64,000 bases of DNA from an uncultured Eubacterium sp. (GCA_910577225.1 CAJTMV010000003.1:62001-126000), one strand, 5' to 3'. Positions 15,759 to 25,256 are shown, counted from the first letter of the stretch. Numbers and translations: made by a program. Notes: generated from the letters alone by a model not told the origin.

Positions 15759-16697
15759 ATGGCAGCAGAAAACAGGACAGATTTTGATCAGGTAGTAAAA
15801 AAAATTACGCAAAATTATATTTCGGACGAAGTATTCGTAACAAAAGAGAATCGGCGTCTGCCGGGCAGAAGCAGTATTATTATTTTAATAAAACGCCTGC
15901 GGTCTTTGATGTTTCCGGGTTATTTTGAGGAAAAGAATTTTGAGTACATGGATGCGCAGTACTTTGCAGGGAATACGTTAAACAGCATTCGTCGGGAATT
16001 AAGACAGCAGGTGGAGATTGCGCTGCTGTATACAAATGAAAGCAGGTCCAGAGAGCAAATTGCGCAGGAGGCGGATGAGACGGCTCAATATTTTATTGGA
16101 AGACTGGCGGATATACAGAATATGCTGTTAAAGGATGTGCAGGCAGGATTTGACGGAGATCCGGCTGCAAAGAGCAGACAGGAGATCATTTCGTCCTATC
16201 CGGGCGTGTTTGCGATCTTTGTGTACCGGATGGCACATGAGCTGTATATCCGGCAGGTGCCGTTTATTCCGCGTATTATGTCGGAATATGCGCACAGTCG
16301 AACCGGTATCGATATTAATCCGGGCGCGGTGATCGGAGAATATTTTTTTATCGATCATGGTACCGGCGTCGTAATTGGAGAAACGACGCAAATTGGAGAC
16401 AATGTAAAGCTGTATCAGGGCGTGACGCTGGGGGCGCTGTCTACGAGAAAAGGACAGCTGCTTGCGGATGTGAAGCGTCATCCGACGATTGAAAATCATG
16501 TGACGATATATTCCGGAGCTACAATTCTCGGCGGGGAGACTGTGATCGGAGCCAATTCGATTATCGGAGGCAATACGTTTATTACAGAGTCTGTGCCAGC
16601 CTATACAAAGGTGTCATTGAAAGCGCCGGAAATGGTATTTCAGGCGGATCCGCCAAAAACGGGCGACCAGGGAGGCGTTTGGGACTGGGTGATTTGA
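15759..16697 (+). CDS. cysE: Serine O-acetyltransferase
   Basis: A 312-residue enzyme that acetylates L-serine with acetyl-CoA, the first step of cysteine synthesis. An alpha-helical N-terminal part (1-170) precedes the left-handed beta-helix of hexapeptide repeats (about 190-270), which carries HSRTGIDINPGAVIGEYFFI, DHGTGVVIGETTQIGDNV and YQGVTLGA; the catalytic Asp-His pair lies in DHGTG. Length and the extended N-terminus match the EpsC-like form common in Bacteroidetes and clostridia rather than the shorter Bacillus CysE. GGGAGG precedes the ATG. No cysK is adjacent. Its promoter is a copy of that of the neighbouring membrane-protein gene. Confidence 0.93.
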   Translation: MAAENRTDFDQVVKKITQNYISDEVFVTKENRRLPGRSSIIILIKRLRSLMFPGYFEEKNFEYMDAQYFAGNTLNSIRRELRQQVEIALLYTNESRSREQIAQEADETAQYFIGRLADIQNMLLKDVQAGFDGDPAAKSRQEIISSYPGVFAIFVYRMAHELYIRQVPFIPRIMSEYAHSRTGIDINPGAVIGEYFFIDHGTGVVIGETTQIGDNVKLYQGVTLGALSTRKGQLLADVKRHPTIENHVTIYSGATILGGETVIGANSIIGGNTFITESVPAYTKVSLKAPEMVFQADPPKTGDQGGVWDWVI

Positions 16698-16858
16698 AGA
16701 AATGGACGGAGGGACTGTGTGTCGATTCGGTGTCCGGACAGGTTGTGACAGTGTTTGATGAAATATTAGAAATGATTTGATTACAGGAAATGTGAATAAG
16801 ATTCATTTGAACGGATGAAAGTGAATAAGATTCTGATAATACCTGAATGTGATGGAAA

Positions 16859-16881
16859 GGAATCTGACCCAGGCAGATTCC
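16859..16881. terminator. Stem-loop between convergent cysE and Big_2 genes
   Basis: GGAATCTG / CAGATTCC, 8-bp perfect stem with a 7-nt loop. On the minus strand it is followed by TTTCC, so it may serve as a weak terminator for the convergent Big_2 gene. Confidence 0.4.
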
Positions 16882-16946
16882 ATCGCGGTGAAATCAGAAA
16901 GTATCCTGAAAAATAGGTGAATCAAACGATAAGGAACTGGAAACCG

Positions 16947-17750
16947 TCAGGTTTCGGGTTCGCTGACGGTTACGACGCAGCTTGTTTTGATTCCGTCTTC
17001 ACGGGCATAGACATATGCCCGTCCTTTTTTTAGTGCGGTAATACTGCCGTCCTGACTGACGGAAAGCACATTACCGTTACTGGTACTCCATTCCGGAACG
17101 TTGCCGGAAGAAACGGCAGCGGACAGTGTCCGCGTTTCTCCGACTGTCATGGCAAGAGAAGATGCGGCAAGTCTGATCACTGGCTGCTTTACGGTAACGG
17201 TGCAGGTTTTGGATACGCCGTCCACTTTTGCCGTGATTTTGGCTGTTCCATGTCTGACCGCGGTAACCAGACCGTTTTCGTCTACGGCCGCGACGCTGCT
17301 TTTGTTTGACTTCCACACAGGAGAATGGCCGGTTGAGACGTTTGCTGCGAGCTGTTTTGTACCCTGACGGTAGAGCGTGACTGTGGAGGGAGTGATGGAA
17401 AGCGTAGTCGGCTTTACCGTGATATTGCAGGATGCCTCGGCGTTTTTGACCTTTGCGGTAATTTTGCATGTCCCGGCTTTTTTTGCCGTGATCAGGCCGT
17501 AAGTGTTTACAGAGGCAATCGAAGATTTGCTGCTCTTGAAAGAGGGCTGTTTGCCGTTCGATGCCACTGCGATCAGACTGAATTCTTCGCCAATTGCCAT
17601 TGTCCTGGAATATCTGGAGAGGATGATCACCGGCGGCAGGTTCCGTATGGCGGCATCGGCGCTGATGGTCATACGGGTCAGCGGGGTAAAAAGGAACAAA
17701 ATCGTCAATAGTACGATAGAAATAATAGAATATAAAGATCTGCGTGTCAT
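16947..17750 (-). CDS. Secreted protein with three bacterial Ig-like (Big_2) domains
   Basis: A 267-residue protein with an N-terminal hydrophobic signal/anchor (residues 9-30) and three tandem Big_2 domains of about 75 residues each, recognisable by repeated pattern S-x-x-S-x-x-A-x-V-(D/N)-x-x-G-x-(V/I)-T-A-x-(K/R)-x-G-T-x-x-I-T-A and closing C-x-(V/I)-T-V. Each ends with the Cys-containing strand (SCNITVK, TCTVTVK, SCVVTVS). Such modules act as surface adhesin or cell-wall-associated spacers; no catalytic domain and no LPXTG anchor are present. AGGAGG sits 8 bases before the ATG. It is the only sizeable minus-strand gene in the first 26 kb. Confidence 0.85.
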   Translation of the reverse strand: MTRRSLYSIISIVLLTILFLFTPLTRMTISADAAIRNLPPVIILSRYSRTMAIGEEFSLIAVASNGKQPSFKSSKSSIASVNTYGLITAKKAGTCKITAKVKNAEASCNITVKPTTLSITPSTVTLYRQGTKQLAANVSTGHSPVWKSNKSSVAAVDENGLVTAVRHGTAKITAKVDGVSKTCTVTVKQPVIRLAASSLAMTVGETRTLSAAVSSGNVPEWSTSNGNVLSVSQDGSITALKKGRAYVYAREDGIKTSCVVTVSEPET

Positions 17751-18064
17751 ATGCGATACCTCCTATAAAAACGATAGAAATGACTCTGTCATAGCGGTAT
17801 CCGATACGCCGAATCGACAGGATGATCGTAGCATGGAAAGGCGCGGTTGTAAATAGGCAGAAATTCACAAAGATTTTTGAACGGATATGTATGAAATCGA
17901 TGGGAAGGCCGCAGCACAAGGGAACGAAGGATGTCAAAACGCCGAAAGGTTCTTAAAAGAGATTCTGGTATTTGGAAAAGATCTCTTGTCATTTTACCCC
18001 AAATAACCTATAATGACCAGATATAAGCATGTTTTTAAATCAACACGGGAAGGAAGTGGGATGT
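17751..18064. other. Divergent intergenic region
   Basis: 314 bases between the minus-strand Big_2 gene and the plus-strand membrane gene. The right end holds a clear plus-strand promoter (17986-18014). ATCGACA at 17814-17820 is close to a Spo0A box. No ORF or structured RNA was recognised in the remainder. Confidence 0.5.
17986..18014 (+). promoter_or_regulatory. SigA-type promoter of the DUF308/HdeD-like gene
   Basis: TTGTCA (17986-17991), 17-bp spacer, TATAAT (18009-18014). Confidence 0.75.
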
Positions 18065-18646
18065 ATGAAAGGATTTTTTCAAAGACTTCGGATTGCGGCA
18101 TATCTGTCGGCGATGCTTACGATCGCGCTGGGCGGGATACTGATTGCGTGGCCAATGGAAGTTACGGGTCTGATCTGCCGGATACTTGGCGCATTGCTCG
18201 TAGTCATGGGCGCAGTATATATATTTGGCTATTTCGTAGAGGGCAGAGGGATGTTATCGATTACCGGCGGCCTTATATTTCTGCTGCTGGGCGTATGGAT
18301 TTTTATAACGCCGCAGTCGATCGCTACGCTGGTGCCGATTGTCATAGGCGTTGTACTGCTGGTGCACAGCCTGAGAGATTTTCAGATGGCTTCAGACGCA
18401 AAAAATAACGGAAGCGAACGATGGGGCATGCTGTTTCTGCTGGCGCTGTTAAACTGTGTGTTTGGGGTGATCTGCATCTGCGATTCCTTTGGAGTCGTAT
18501 CGCTGGCGGTGCGAATGCTCGGAATCGCGCTTGTTTACGACGGAATCTCCAATATGATTATCGTCTGGCATACGGTACAGGCGATCAGATACGCAGCGGA
18601 AAAAATAGAACCGGTCGACGTGGACGCGCATGAAGTGGATGAATGA
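18065..18646 (+). CDS. HdeD/DUF308-family membrane protein
   Basis: A 193-residue membrane protein with six predicted spans arranged as three repeated hairpins (for example AYLSAMLTIALGGILIAWP and LICRILGALLVVMGAVYIFG), the DUF308/HdeD layout. HdeD-type proteins have been linked to acid and envelope stress in enterobacteria, but the role in clostridia is unknown. The ATG at 18065 follows AAGGAAGTGGG; an earlier in-frame ATG at 18029 would lie only about 8 bases from the expected transcription start. Its last bases overlap the start of a 77-residue gene. Confidence 0.75.
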   Translation: MKGFFQRLRIAAYLSAMLTIALGGILIAWPMEVTGLICRILGALLVVMGAVYIFGYFVEGRGMLSITGGLIFLLLGVWIFITPQSIATLVPIVIGVVLLVHSLRDFQMASDAKNNGSERWGMLFLLALLNCVFGVICICDSFGVVSLAVRMLGIALVYDGISNMIIVWHTVQAIRYAAEKIEPVDVDAHEVDE

Positions 18647-18876
18647 TGAGGACAATGGAATTTAAAATGGAGCGGACAGGCCTTTTGCAGGAAGGCGATA
18701 TACTTCCGGTTACGGAAGGGAAACTGCCGGATTCTTATTATTATACGCTTGGCAATGCCTTTGCGATGTCGGCGAATTATACGTTTCGCGAGCGTCTGCA
18801 TTCTGACAGCGGACGGGTGCTGGAAATAAAAGAGACGCCAAAAGGCTTTTTTGTAACGGTAGCGTTTGATGAGTAA
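18643..18876 (+). CDS. Unknown small protein, 77 residues
   Basis: Not recognised. The start ATG overlaps the stop of the preceding membrane-protein gene (ATGA), so translation is probably coupled; an internal ATG at 18655 with GAGG close upstream is an alternative. The protein has no membrane span or Cys and reads as a small beta-rich domain, with GLLQEGDILPVTEGKLPDS in the first half and VLEIKETPKGFFVTVAFDE at the end. Real coding status is supported by the overlap, codon use like its neighbours and lack of a competing frame. Confidence 0.6.
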   Translation: MMRTMEFKMERTGLLQEGDILPVTEGKLPDSYYYTLGNAFAMSANYTFRERLHSDSGRVLEIKETPKGFFVTVAFDE

Positions 18877-18951
18877 CAGCCGTTGGGATGCGATCATAAT
18901 CTGCAGGTATATCTGACGGGGCAAAAGCATAAAAGACAGGGAGGGATTTGA

Positions 18952-19308
18952 ATGGCAGCATATCTGGATAACGGAACGCTGGATATTTTAAGCGTTCAGT
19001 ACCGTCTGGAAAACGGGTTTGTAGTGAATGGGTTAAGGCTGGCGCCGCAGGCATTTATTGTAAGCGTCGACGAACCGGAACGCAGCAGCGCCGGCACGAT
19101 TGTATTTGAAAAGGTACATGCTCTGACAATCAAGGGTAAGAGAGTGTGGCTGCTTGGAAAAGAGGATCTGGAAATCAGCGGGATTTACGATAACACATGG
19201 GTGTGTCGTGTGGAGCAGACGCATCAGCTGATTTGCTGGCGGGAAGGAACGAAGGAGATGATTCCGGTACCGGAAGATTTGTGGAAAAATAAGCTGGAGG
19301 AAAAATAA
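18952..19308 (+). CDS. Unknown protein, 118 residues
   Basis: Not recognised. GGGAGGG stands 7 bases before the ATG, a good site. The soluble, probably beta-rich protein has features such as TLDILSVQYRLENGFVVNGL (residues 9-28) and an acidic body ending in PVPEDLWKNKLEEK. It is followed after 3 bases by the TetR-family gene, so the two are co-transcribed and could be functionally linked. No catalytic motif is visible. Confidence 0.65.
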   Translation: MAAYLDNGTLDILSVQYRLENGFVVNGLRLAPQAFIVSVDEPERSSAGTIVFEKVHALTIKGKRVWLLGKEDLEISGIYDNTWVCRVEQTHQLICWREGTKEMIPVPEDLWKNKLEEK

Positions 19309-19311
19309 TCG

Positions 19312-19878
19312 ATGGCCAGTCAGGGAAAGCGGGAGACTGACCTGCTGCTTGCAGAGAGCTTCAAGGAGCTGGCGTGTCAGTATCCGATTGAGAAAATAAC
19401 GATCAGGGAGATTACAGATCGGGCAGGCGTGATACGTACAACATTTTACAACCACTTTCAGGATAAGTATGAATTACTGGAATGGGTGATTAACCATGAC
19501 CTGATCGAACCGATCAAACCGTTTGTCCGCAGCGGACTGACGACGCAGGCGATGACATTTTTATTTATAAATGTGGAGAAAGAAAAAGAATTTTATACAA
19601 AGGTCAGCAGGCTGGAGGGGCAGAATTCTTTTTACAGTATTTCCAGGCATTGTCTTCAGAGCCTTCTGGAAGAGGTGTGCGGAGAACACAGCGAGCGCAA
19701 GCAGCTGAAGTACGAGTGGCTGACACCGGAGCGTCTGGCACAGTATTACGGACAGTCGATGGTGTTTATACTGATCGAGTGGATACAGAGCGGAATGACA
19801 ATTCCGGCAGAAGATCTGGCCGAACTGTATCAGTATGTGATGAGTCATTCTCTGGAAGATGCTCTCAGGGATTTGTAG
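19312..19878 (+). CDS. TetR/AcrR-family transcriptional regulator
   Basis: A 188-residue repressor-type protein. The N-terminal helix-turn-helix is clear (KITIREITDRAGVIRTTFYN then HFQDKYELLEW, residues about 26-57). The C-terminal ligand domain is of the type seen in DhaS-like TetR proteins of Firmicutes. GGAGG lies 11 bases before the ATG. It precedes an MMPL/RND exporter and a heptad-repeat envelope protein, a recurring clostridial arrangement, so it most likely controls that pair in response to a membrane-active compound. A terminator separates it from the exporter gene. Confidence 0.88.
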   Translation: MASQGKRETDLLLAESFKELACQYPIEKITIREITDRAGVIRTTFYNHFQDKYELLEWVINHDLIEPIKPFVRSGLTTQAMTFLFINVEKEKEFYTKVSRLEGQNSFYSISRHCLQSLLEEVCGEHSERKQLKYEWLTPERLAQYYGQSMVFILIEWIQSGMTIPAEDLAELYQYVMSHSLEDALRDL

Positions 19879-19956
19879 CAGATAGACAATTTCAGACATC
19901 TGTATTCCAAATTTCACAGGAAAACGAAAATGTAAAAAAGTGGATACACATAAAAA

Positions 19957-19988
19957 AGATTGAATATTTTCATATTCAGTCTTTTTTT
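19957..19988 (+). terminator. Intrinsic terminator after TetR gene
   Basis: 11-bp stem AGATTGAATAT / ATATTCAGTCT (one G-U pair), TTTC loop, then a run of seven T. Confidence 0.8.
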
Positions 19989-20032
19989 ATATACTTTTAT
20001 TTGCACTGGTGTAGAAATAAAAAAAGAAAGAG

Positions 20033-22150
20033 ATGAGTGATAGCATGATCAGATTTGGTAAAGGAGTCGTTAAATTTAGAATACCGATTTTAATTCTCGG
20101 TTTCCTGCTGCTGATTCCGTCCGTGACTGGCTACGTAAATACACGTATCAATTATGATATTTTGTCGTATCTGCCGGATGATATAGAGACGATGAAGGGA
20201 CAGGATATACTGCTGGAGGAGTTTGGAACGGGAGCGTTTTCGGTGGCTGTCGTGGAGGGAATGGAGCAGAAGGATGTGGCGGCGCTAAAGAGTGAGATCG
20301 AACAGATCGACCATGTCAAAACCGTTCTCTGGTATGATTCGCTCGCAGATATTTCCGTACCGATGGAACTGCTGCCGGGCGATGTGGAAGAAGCGTTTCA
20401 AAATAAAGAGAAAAATTCAACGCTGATGATCATTATGCTGGAGACTTCCATGTCGGCGGATGAAACGCTGGATGCGGTAGAACAGATTCGCGGTCTGACG
20501 AAGCAGCAGTGTCTGCTAAGCGGAATGTCGGCCGTTGTAGCAGATATTAAAAAAATATGTAACAGTGAAGCGATTATGTATGTTGTGATTGCGTCAGTAC
20601 TTTCGGCAATTGTACTGTCACTGACGATGGATTCGTTTTTAATACCGCTGTTTTTCCTGCTGAGTATAGGAATGGCGATTATATATAATCTGGGCACCAA
20701 TATCATTGCAGGGGAGATTTCTTTTATTACACAGGCGCTGGCGGCGGTGCTGCAGCTGGCGGTTACGATGGATTATTCGATTTTCCTCTGGCATAGTTAT
20801 CAGGAAAATCAGGAGCGTTACAGCGGAGATAAAAAGCGTGCGATGGCACATGCGATTTCGAATACAATCGCTTCGGTGGTAGGAAGCTCAATCACAACGG
20901 TAGCCGGATTTCTTGCCATGTGTTTTATGACGTTTACGCTGGGTCTGGATCTTGGCATTGTAATGGCAAAGGGCGTCGTATTCGGAGTCGTTGGCTGCGT
21001 TACGATACTGCCGTCCATGATATTGATTTTTGACAGGGCGATTGAAAAAACGAGACATCGCGCGATTATTCCGAACCTGGGCAGAATCGGCAACTTTGTA
21101 ACAAAAAAATACGTTGTTTTTGCGGTTGTATTTCTTGTTGTTTTGGGGCCGGCGCTGTATGGATATACGCACAATCAGGTTTATTATGATCTGGCTGGCA
21201 CGCTGCCGGAGGATCTTGAAAGCGTCATGGGAAATACAAAGCTGGAAGAAGATTATCAGATGGGTGCGACGCATATGATTATCGCGGACAGCGGTCTGGA
21301 CAAAAAGCAGTCGGCGAAGATGCTGCGGGAGCTGGAGGATTTAAAAGGAATCAAACTGGTGCTGGGAATGGATTCGGTATTAGGGCCGGCTGTTCCGGAA
21401 GAAATGGTGCCGGATTCTTATAAGGATATCCTGGATAACGGCAAATACCAGCTGATGTTTTTAGCGTCGGAATATAAGACGGCGTCAGACGAAGTAAACG
21501 CGCAATGCGACGAGATAAAAAAGGTGATCAAACAATATGACGCTTCTGCCATGCTGATCGGAGAAGCGCCTTGTACACAGGATCTGATTACGATTACAGA
21601 TAAAGATTTTAAAACGGTCAGCACCGTATCGATCGTATTGATCTTTTTGATTATTGCAGTGGTATTAAAATCAGTGTCGCTGCCAGTCATACTTGTCTGC
21701 GTCATCGAGTTTGCTATTTTTATTAATATGGGGATTCCTTCGTATACGGGAACCGTACTGCCGTTTATAGCGTCGATCGTTATAGGGACGATCCAGCTAG
21801 GCGCGACTGTAGACTATGCGATTTTGATGACAAACAAATACAAAAGAGCCAGATATCAGGGGGCGGAAAAACAAGAGGCGGTTTCCTATGCGCTCAACAG
21901 TTCCCTGCAGTCGGTATTTGTCAGTGCGCTGAGCTTTTTCGCGGCAACGTTTGGGGTCGGTCTTTATTCGAGTATCGATATGATCAGCGCTTTGTGCGTG
22001 CTGCTTGCAAGAGGCGCGATTATCAGTCTTTTGGTAGTGGCGTTTATATTACCGGCCATGTTTATGATCTTTGACAAAGTGATCTGTAAGACGAGCGCGG
22101 GGTTCGTGAATAAAGAGCAGAGAATCAGGACCAGGTCTGTAATATCGTAA
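20033..22150 (+). CDS. MMPL/RND-family transporter
   Basis: A 705-residue polytopic membrane protein with the duplicated RND layout: one span (about 15-35), an extracytoplasmic loop, five spans (about 175-345), a second span (about 360-380), another external loop, and five more spans (about 535-690). The segment AVTMDYSIFLWHSYQENQER (residues about 243-262) and its counterpart ATVDYAILMTNKYK in the second half are the diagnostic MMPL proton-relay helices. The family exports lipids, peptides or hydrophobic drugs using the proton gradient. The start may be 20033 or 20045; both have weak ribosome sites. It is followed 59 bases later by the heptad-repeat protein. Confidence 0.9.
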   Translation: MSDSMIRFGKGVVKFRIPILILGFLLLIPSVTGYVNTRINYDILSYLPDDIETMKGQDILLEEFGTGAFSVAVVEGMEQKDVAALKSEIEQIDHVKTVLWYDSLADISVPMELLPGDVEEAFQNKEKNSTLMIIMLETSMSADETLDAVEQIRGLTKQQCLLSGMSAVVADIKKICNSEAIMYVVIASVLSAIVLSLTMDSFLIPLFFLLSIGMAIIYNLGTNIIAGEISFITQALAAVLQLAVTMDYSIFLWHSYQENQERYSGDKKRAMAHAISNTIASVVGSSITTVAGFLAMCFMTFTLGLDLGIVMAKGVVFGVVGCVTILPSMILIFDRAIEKTRHRAIIPNLGRIGNFVTKKYVVFAVVFLVVLGPALYGYTHNQVYYDLAGTLPEDLESVMGNTKLEEDYQMGATHMIIADSGLDKKQSAKMLRELEDLKGIKLVLGMDSVLGPAVPEEMVPDSYKDILDNGKYQLMFLASEYKTASDEVNAQCDEIKKVIKQYDASAMLIGEAPCTQDLITITDKDFKTVSTVSIVLIFLIIAVVLKSVSLPVILVCVIEFAIFINMGIPSYTGTVLPFIASIVIGTIQLGATVDYAILMTNKYKRARYQGAEKQEAVSYALNSSLQSVFVSALSFFAATFGVGLYSSIDMISALCVLLARGAIISLLVVAFILPAMFMIFDKVICKTSAGFVNKEQRIRTRSVIS

Positions 22151-22209
22151 ACAGGCGGCAGAAATTATAAAGAAGCAGCAATCGTTTTTAATGGCAGGAG
22201 GTAGCGGCA

Positions 22210-24417
22210 ATGAAATATAAAGAGTTAAAAGAAAGATACAAACATAGATTTTCCATACGGATGGCAGCCGGTTTTTTATGTGTGGCGCTGGCTGGGGGCA
22301 GCTTCGGCGCCTGGCAGCTGCAGGCGGGCAGGATAGCGGCTGTGCATACAGACATCGAAGAAGAAGACCGGGCGGCAAAAGCAGAGGATACAGATACCCG
22401 GAAGAAGCTGGCAGATCAGCTGGTATCCGTACTGGACGCAGATACAGCGCAGAGTCTGGATGCGAAAGAAGAAACGGTTTATCTGATTACAGACGCAAAT
22501 GGGAAAGTGAATCAGACGATTGTAAGCAACTGGTTAAAAAACGGCTCTGCAAATGCACAAATTCTGGATGAAACTGAGCTTGTCGATATTGAAAATGTAA
22601 AAGGGGAAGAAACGTTTACACAGAACGGCAGACAGATTACCTGGCAGGCAGACGGACAGGACATTTATTATCGGGGAACAACGACAAAAGAAATGCCGGT
22701 TTCTGAACAGGTTACGTATTATCTGGATGGAAAGGAAATTGCTCCGGAGGAACTGGGCGGCAAAAGCGGAAAAGTAACGATTCGTTTTGATTATACCAAT
22801 CATGCCAGAACAGTGGCAAAGATCGATGGCAGACAGGCGGATATTTACGTACCGTTTACCGTGGTATCAGGTATGATTTTAAACGATGGTTTTCGCAATG
22901 TGCGGGTAAATAACGGCAGAGTGCTGTCAGATGGAAACAGAATGATAGCGATCGGCATTGCCATGCCCGGTTTAAAAGAAAGTCTGGATATCGATGAAAA
23001 CGATTTTGATAAAGATTTTGAATTCCCGGAATATGTAGAAGTCACGGCTGACGTGGAAAATTTTTCTCTGGAAATGACGGCGACAGCGGCAATGGCCGGA
23101 CTTTTGTCGAATAGTGATTTTTCGGATGGACTGAATTTCAGGGAGCTGGATCAGACGATGGATGATATGTCAGATGCGATGAACCGGCTGAAAGACGGCG
23201 GCGGAGAACTGGCGGACGGTCTGGATACGCTCAACGACAGTATGGGCGGATTTTCTGACGGGGTCAGCGCACTGGCATCCGGGGTCAGCGCCTATACGGA
23301 CGGGGCGTCGAAGCTGGCAGAAGGGATCCATACGCTAAACGATCGTTCCGGGACACTGGAGGCGGGGGTCAATACACTCCATGACAGCGCAAAGACGATC
23401 AGTGACGGCGTACAAAAGCTGGACCAGACGCTGCATACGAAAATGACGGAAAAGGAACAGGCGGCGGTAAAAAAACAGGCAGATCAGGCCATCGAAGCGC
23501 AATTTCAAAAGGGAACGGATACGTATCAGACGATTTATCATGCAGCGGTGCAGAATTTTGAACATACGATGACCAGCGAGTCCTCTGTACAGACCGTACA
23601 GACAGGTATACAGGCCGGACTTCGTGCGCAGGGGCTGACTTCGGAAGGCGTTGTGGCGGCACTTGCACAGTATTATGCTGCAAATGGATTTACAGATGCA
23701 TCCGGACAGACGTTTACGCCAGAAGCATGTCAGGCAAACGTACCGGGAACGGAAACGACGTATGCGGCATTTTTTGCAAACGCAGTATTGAACGGCGGTC
23801 TGTCTTTAGCGCTTGCTGACGGGATTACGAGCGGCATTGCAGGTCAGGGAGCCGCTTCGGTCGGGGAAGCGGTTACCGGCGCATGTAAAATGGCCGCAAA
23901 GCAGGCAGGAGAAGCGGCGGCAGTATCCGGCGCGGAATCAGCCAAACAAAAGATCGCGGCAGCAATCGAAGCAAAAGATGCGCAAAGCGGGCATAGTCTC
24001 GTTTCCGGAACGAAGGCGCTTAGCGAAGGCACAAAGCAGCTGGCAGAAAGCGTGCCGGCGCTGAAAAATGGAATTGGCCAGCTTGTATCCGGCGCGGACG
24101 AACTGACGGGAAATAATAAGGCGTTAAAAGACGGCGTGGCAAAATTATCTGACGGAGCAGTAAAAATCAGCGATGGCGCAGGCAGACTGGGCAATGGTGC
24201 ACATGAGCTGAGCGACGGCCTGAAGGAGTTTGATAAAAAGGCAGTGAAAAAAATGCTGGACGCTTATAACGGCGACGTCAAAGAGCTGACAGAGCGGATC
24301 AAAGAGATTGCAAAAGCGGGTGAGAATTACCGCACGTTTAGCGGGGCGCCGGAAGGGATGGACGCTACGACGAAATTTATTTTCCGTACAGAAGGAATAA
24401 AAGAAAAAGAAGATTAG
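22210..24417 (+). CDS. Envelope protein with YhgE/Pip-type heptad repeats
   Basis: A 735-residue protein with one N-terminal membrane span (about 17-36) and a long extracytoplasmic body. Residues about 330-405 and 595-680 are runs of seven-residue repeats of the form x-D-G-x-x-x-L (for example LADGLDTL, FSDGVSALASGVSAYTDGA, KISDGAGRLGNGAHELSDGL), the pattern of YhgE/Pip and EsaA/YueB-like proteins, predicted to form long alpha-helical coiled fibres. It lacks the usual C-terminal membrane block of YhgE. The pairing with an MMPL exporter and a TetR regulator suggests it is an accessory or periplasm-like adaptor of the exporter. Exact role unknown. AGGAGG precedes the ATG. Confidence 0.8.
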   Translation: MKYKELKERYKHRFSIRMAAGFLCVALAGGSFGAWQLQAGRIAAVHTDIEEEDRAAKAEDTDTRKKLADQLVSVLDADTAQSLDAKEETVYLITDANGKVNQTIVSNWLKNGSANAQILDETELVDIENVKGEETFTQNGRQITWQADGQDIYYRGTTTKEMPVSEQVTYYLDGKEIAPEELGGKSGKVTIRFDYTNHARTVAKIDGRQADIYVPFTVVSGMILNDGFRNVRVNNGRVLSDGNRMIAIGIAMPGLKESLDIDENDFDKDFEFPEYVEVTADVENFSLEMTATAAMAGLLSNSDFSDGLNFRELDQTMDDMSDAMNRLKDGGGELADGLDTLNDSMGGFSDGVSALASGVSAYTDGASKLAEGIHTLNDRSGTLEAGVNTLHDSAKTISDGVQKLDQTLHTKMTEKEQAAVKKQADQAIEAQFQKGTDTYQTIYHAAVQNFEHTMTSESSVQTVQTGIQAGLRAQGLTSEGVVAALAQYYAANGFTDASGQTFTPEACQANVPGTETTYAAFFANAVLNGGLSLALADGITSGIAGQGAASVGEAVTGACKMAAKQAGEAAAVSGAESAKQKIAAAIEAKDAQSGHSLVSGTKALSEGTKQLAESVPALKNGIGQLVSGADELTGNNKALKDGVAKLSDGAVKISDGAGRLGNGAHELSDGLKEFDKKAVKKMLDAYNGDVKELTERIKEIAKAGENYRTFSGAPEGMDATTKFIFRTEGIKEKED

Positions 24418-24476
24418 ATCATAGGACTCCTTTGGGAGGAATGGAAGGAGCGTTTGATCTGGCAGATGTAAATGGA

Positions 24477-24514
24477 GCTGCTGCATGGCTGATACGTGCG
24501 GCAGCTTCATTTTT
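24477..24514 (+). terminator. Intrinsic terminator of the MMPL cluster
   Basis: 11-bp stem GCTGCTGCATG / CGTGCGGCAGC (two G-U pairs) followed by ATTTTT. Confidence 0.7.
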
Positions 24515-24621
24515 GCATAAAATAATTTTTTTTAAGCAATACATACAAAAAAATGACTTCTTTTTCGTATCTATTGATTATCAGTGTCAGTGACATTTTT
24601 ATACAACAAAGGAGGAAACCC

Positions 24622-25254
24622 ATGACAAAACGCACTGCGAAGATTCTGGAACGGCTGGATCAGACCTATGGAACAGACGCGCTCTGCTATCTGAATCATG
24701 ATAACGCCTGGCAGCTTTTGATTGCAGTCATCCTAAGCGCCCAGTGCACGGATGCCAGGGTCAATATTGTAACGGCCAGTCTTTTTCAGAAATATGATAC
24801 GCTGGAAAAATTTGCGGAAGCGGATATCTCGCAGCTGGAGCAGGATATTCATTCGATCGGATTTTACCATAGCAAGGCGAAAAATATTATTTCCTGCTGT
24901 CGGGATCTGGTGACAAAGTTTGGAGGAGAAGTACCGTCTTCGATCGAAGATCTGACCAGTCTGGCCGGAGTAGGACGTAAGACGGCAAACGTAATACGGG
25001 GCAATATTTATCACGAACCGAGTATTGTTGTGGATACGCATGTCAAACGAATTTCGAACCGTTTGGGATTTACAAAAGAGTCAGATCCGTATAAAATAGA
25101 GCAGGATTTGATGAAGGTGCTGCCAAAGGACCATTGGATCTTATATAATATGCAGATTATTACATTTGGGCGCAGTATCTGTATGGCCAGAAGTCCGAAG
25201 TGCAGCGAATGCTTTTTGCAGGATTTATGTAAGGCAGGGGATAAGAAGATTTGA
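24622..25254 (+). CDS. nth: Endonuclease III
   Basis: A 210-residue base-excision-repair enzyme with DNA glycosylase and AP-lyase activity on oxidised pyrimidines. The helix-hairpin-helix LAGVGRKTANVI (about 114-125) holds the catalytic Lys near 120, VVDTHVKR holds the catalytic Asp near 138, and the C-terminal [4Fe-4S] ligands follow C-x6-C-x2-C-x5-C (residues 187-203). The ATG at 24622 is preceded by AAAGGAGG at 7 bases; the frame is open further upstream but without support. It is directly followed by, and nearly overlaps, a DnaQ-like exonuclease gene. Confidence 0.96.
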   Translation: MTKRTAKILERLDQTYGTDALCYLNHDNAWQLLIAVILSAQCTDARVNIVTASLFQKYDTLEKFAEADISQLEQDIHSIGFYHSKAKNIISCCRDLVTKFGGEVPSSIEDLTSLAGVGRKTANVIRGNIYHEPSIVVDTHVKRISNRLGFTKESDPYKIEQDLMKVLPKDHWILYNMQIITFGRSICMARSPKCSECFLQDLCKAGDKKI

Positions 25255-25256
25255 TC

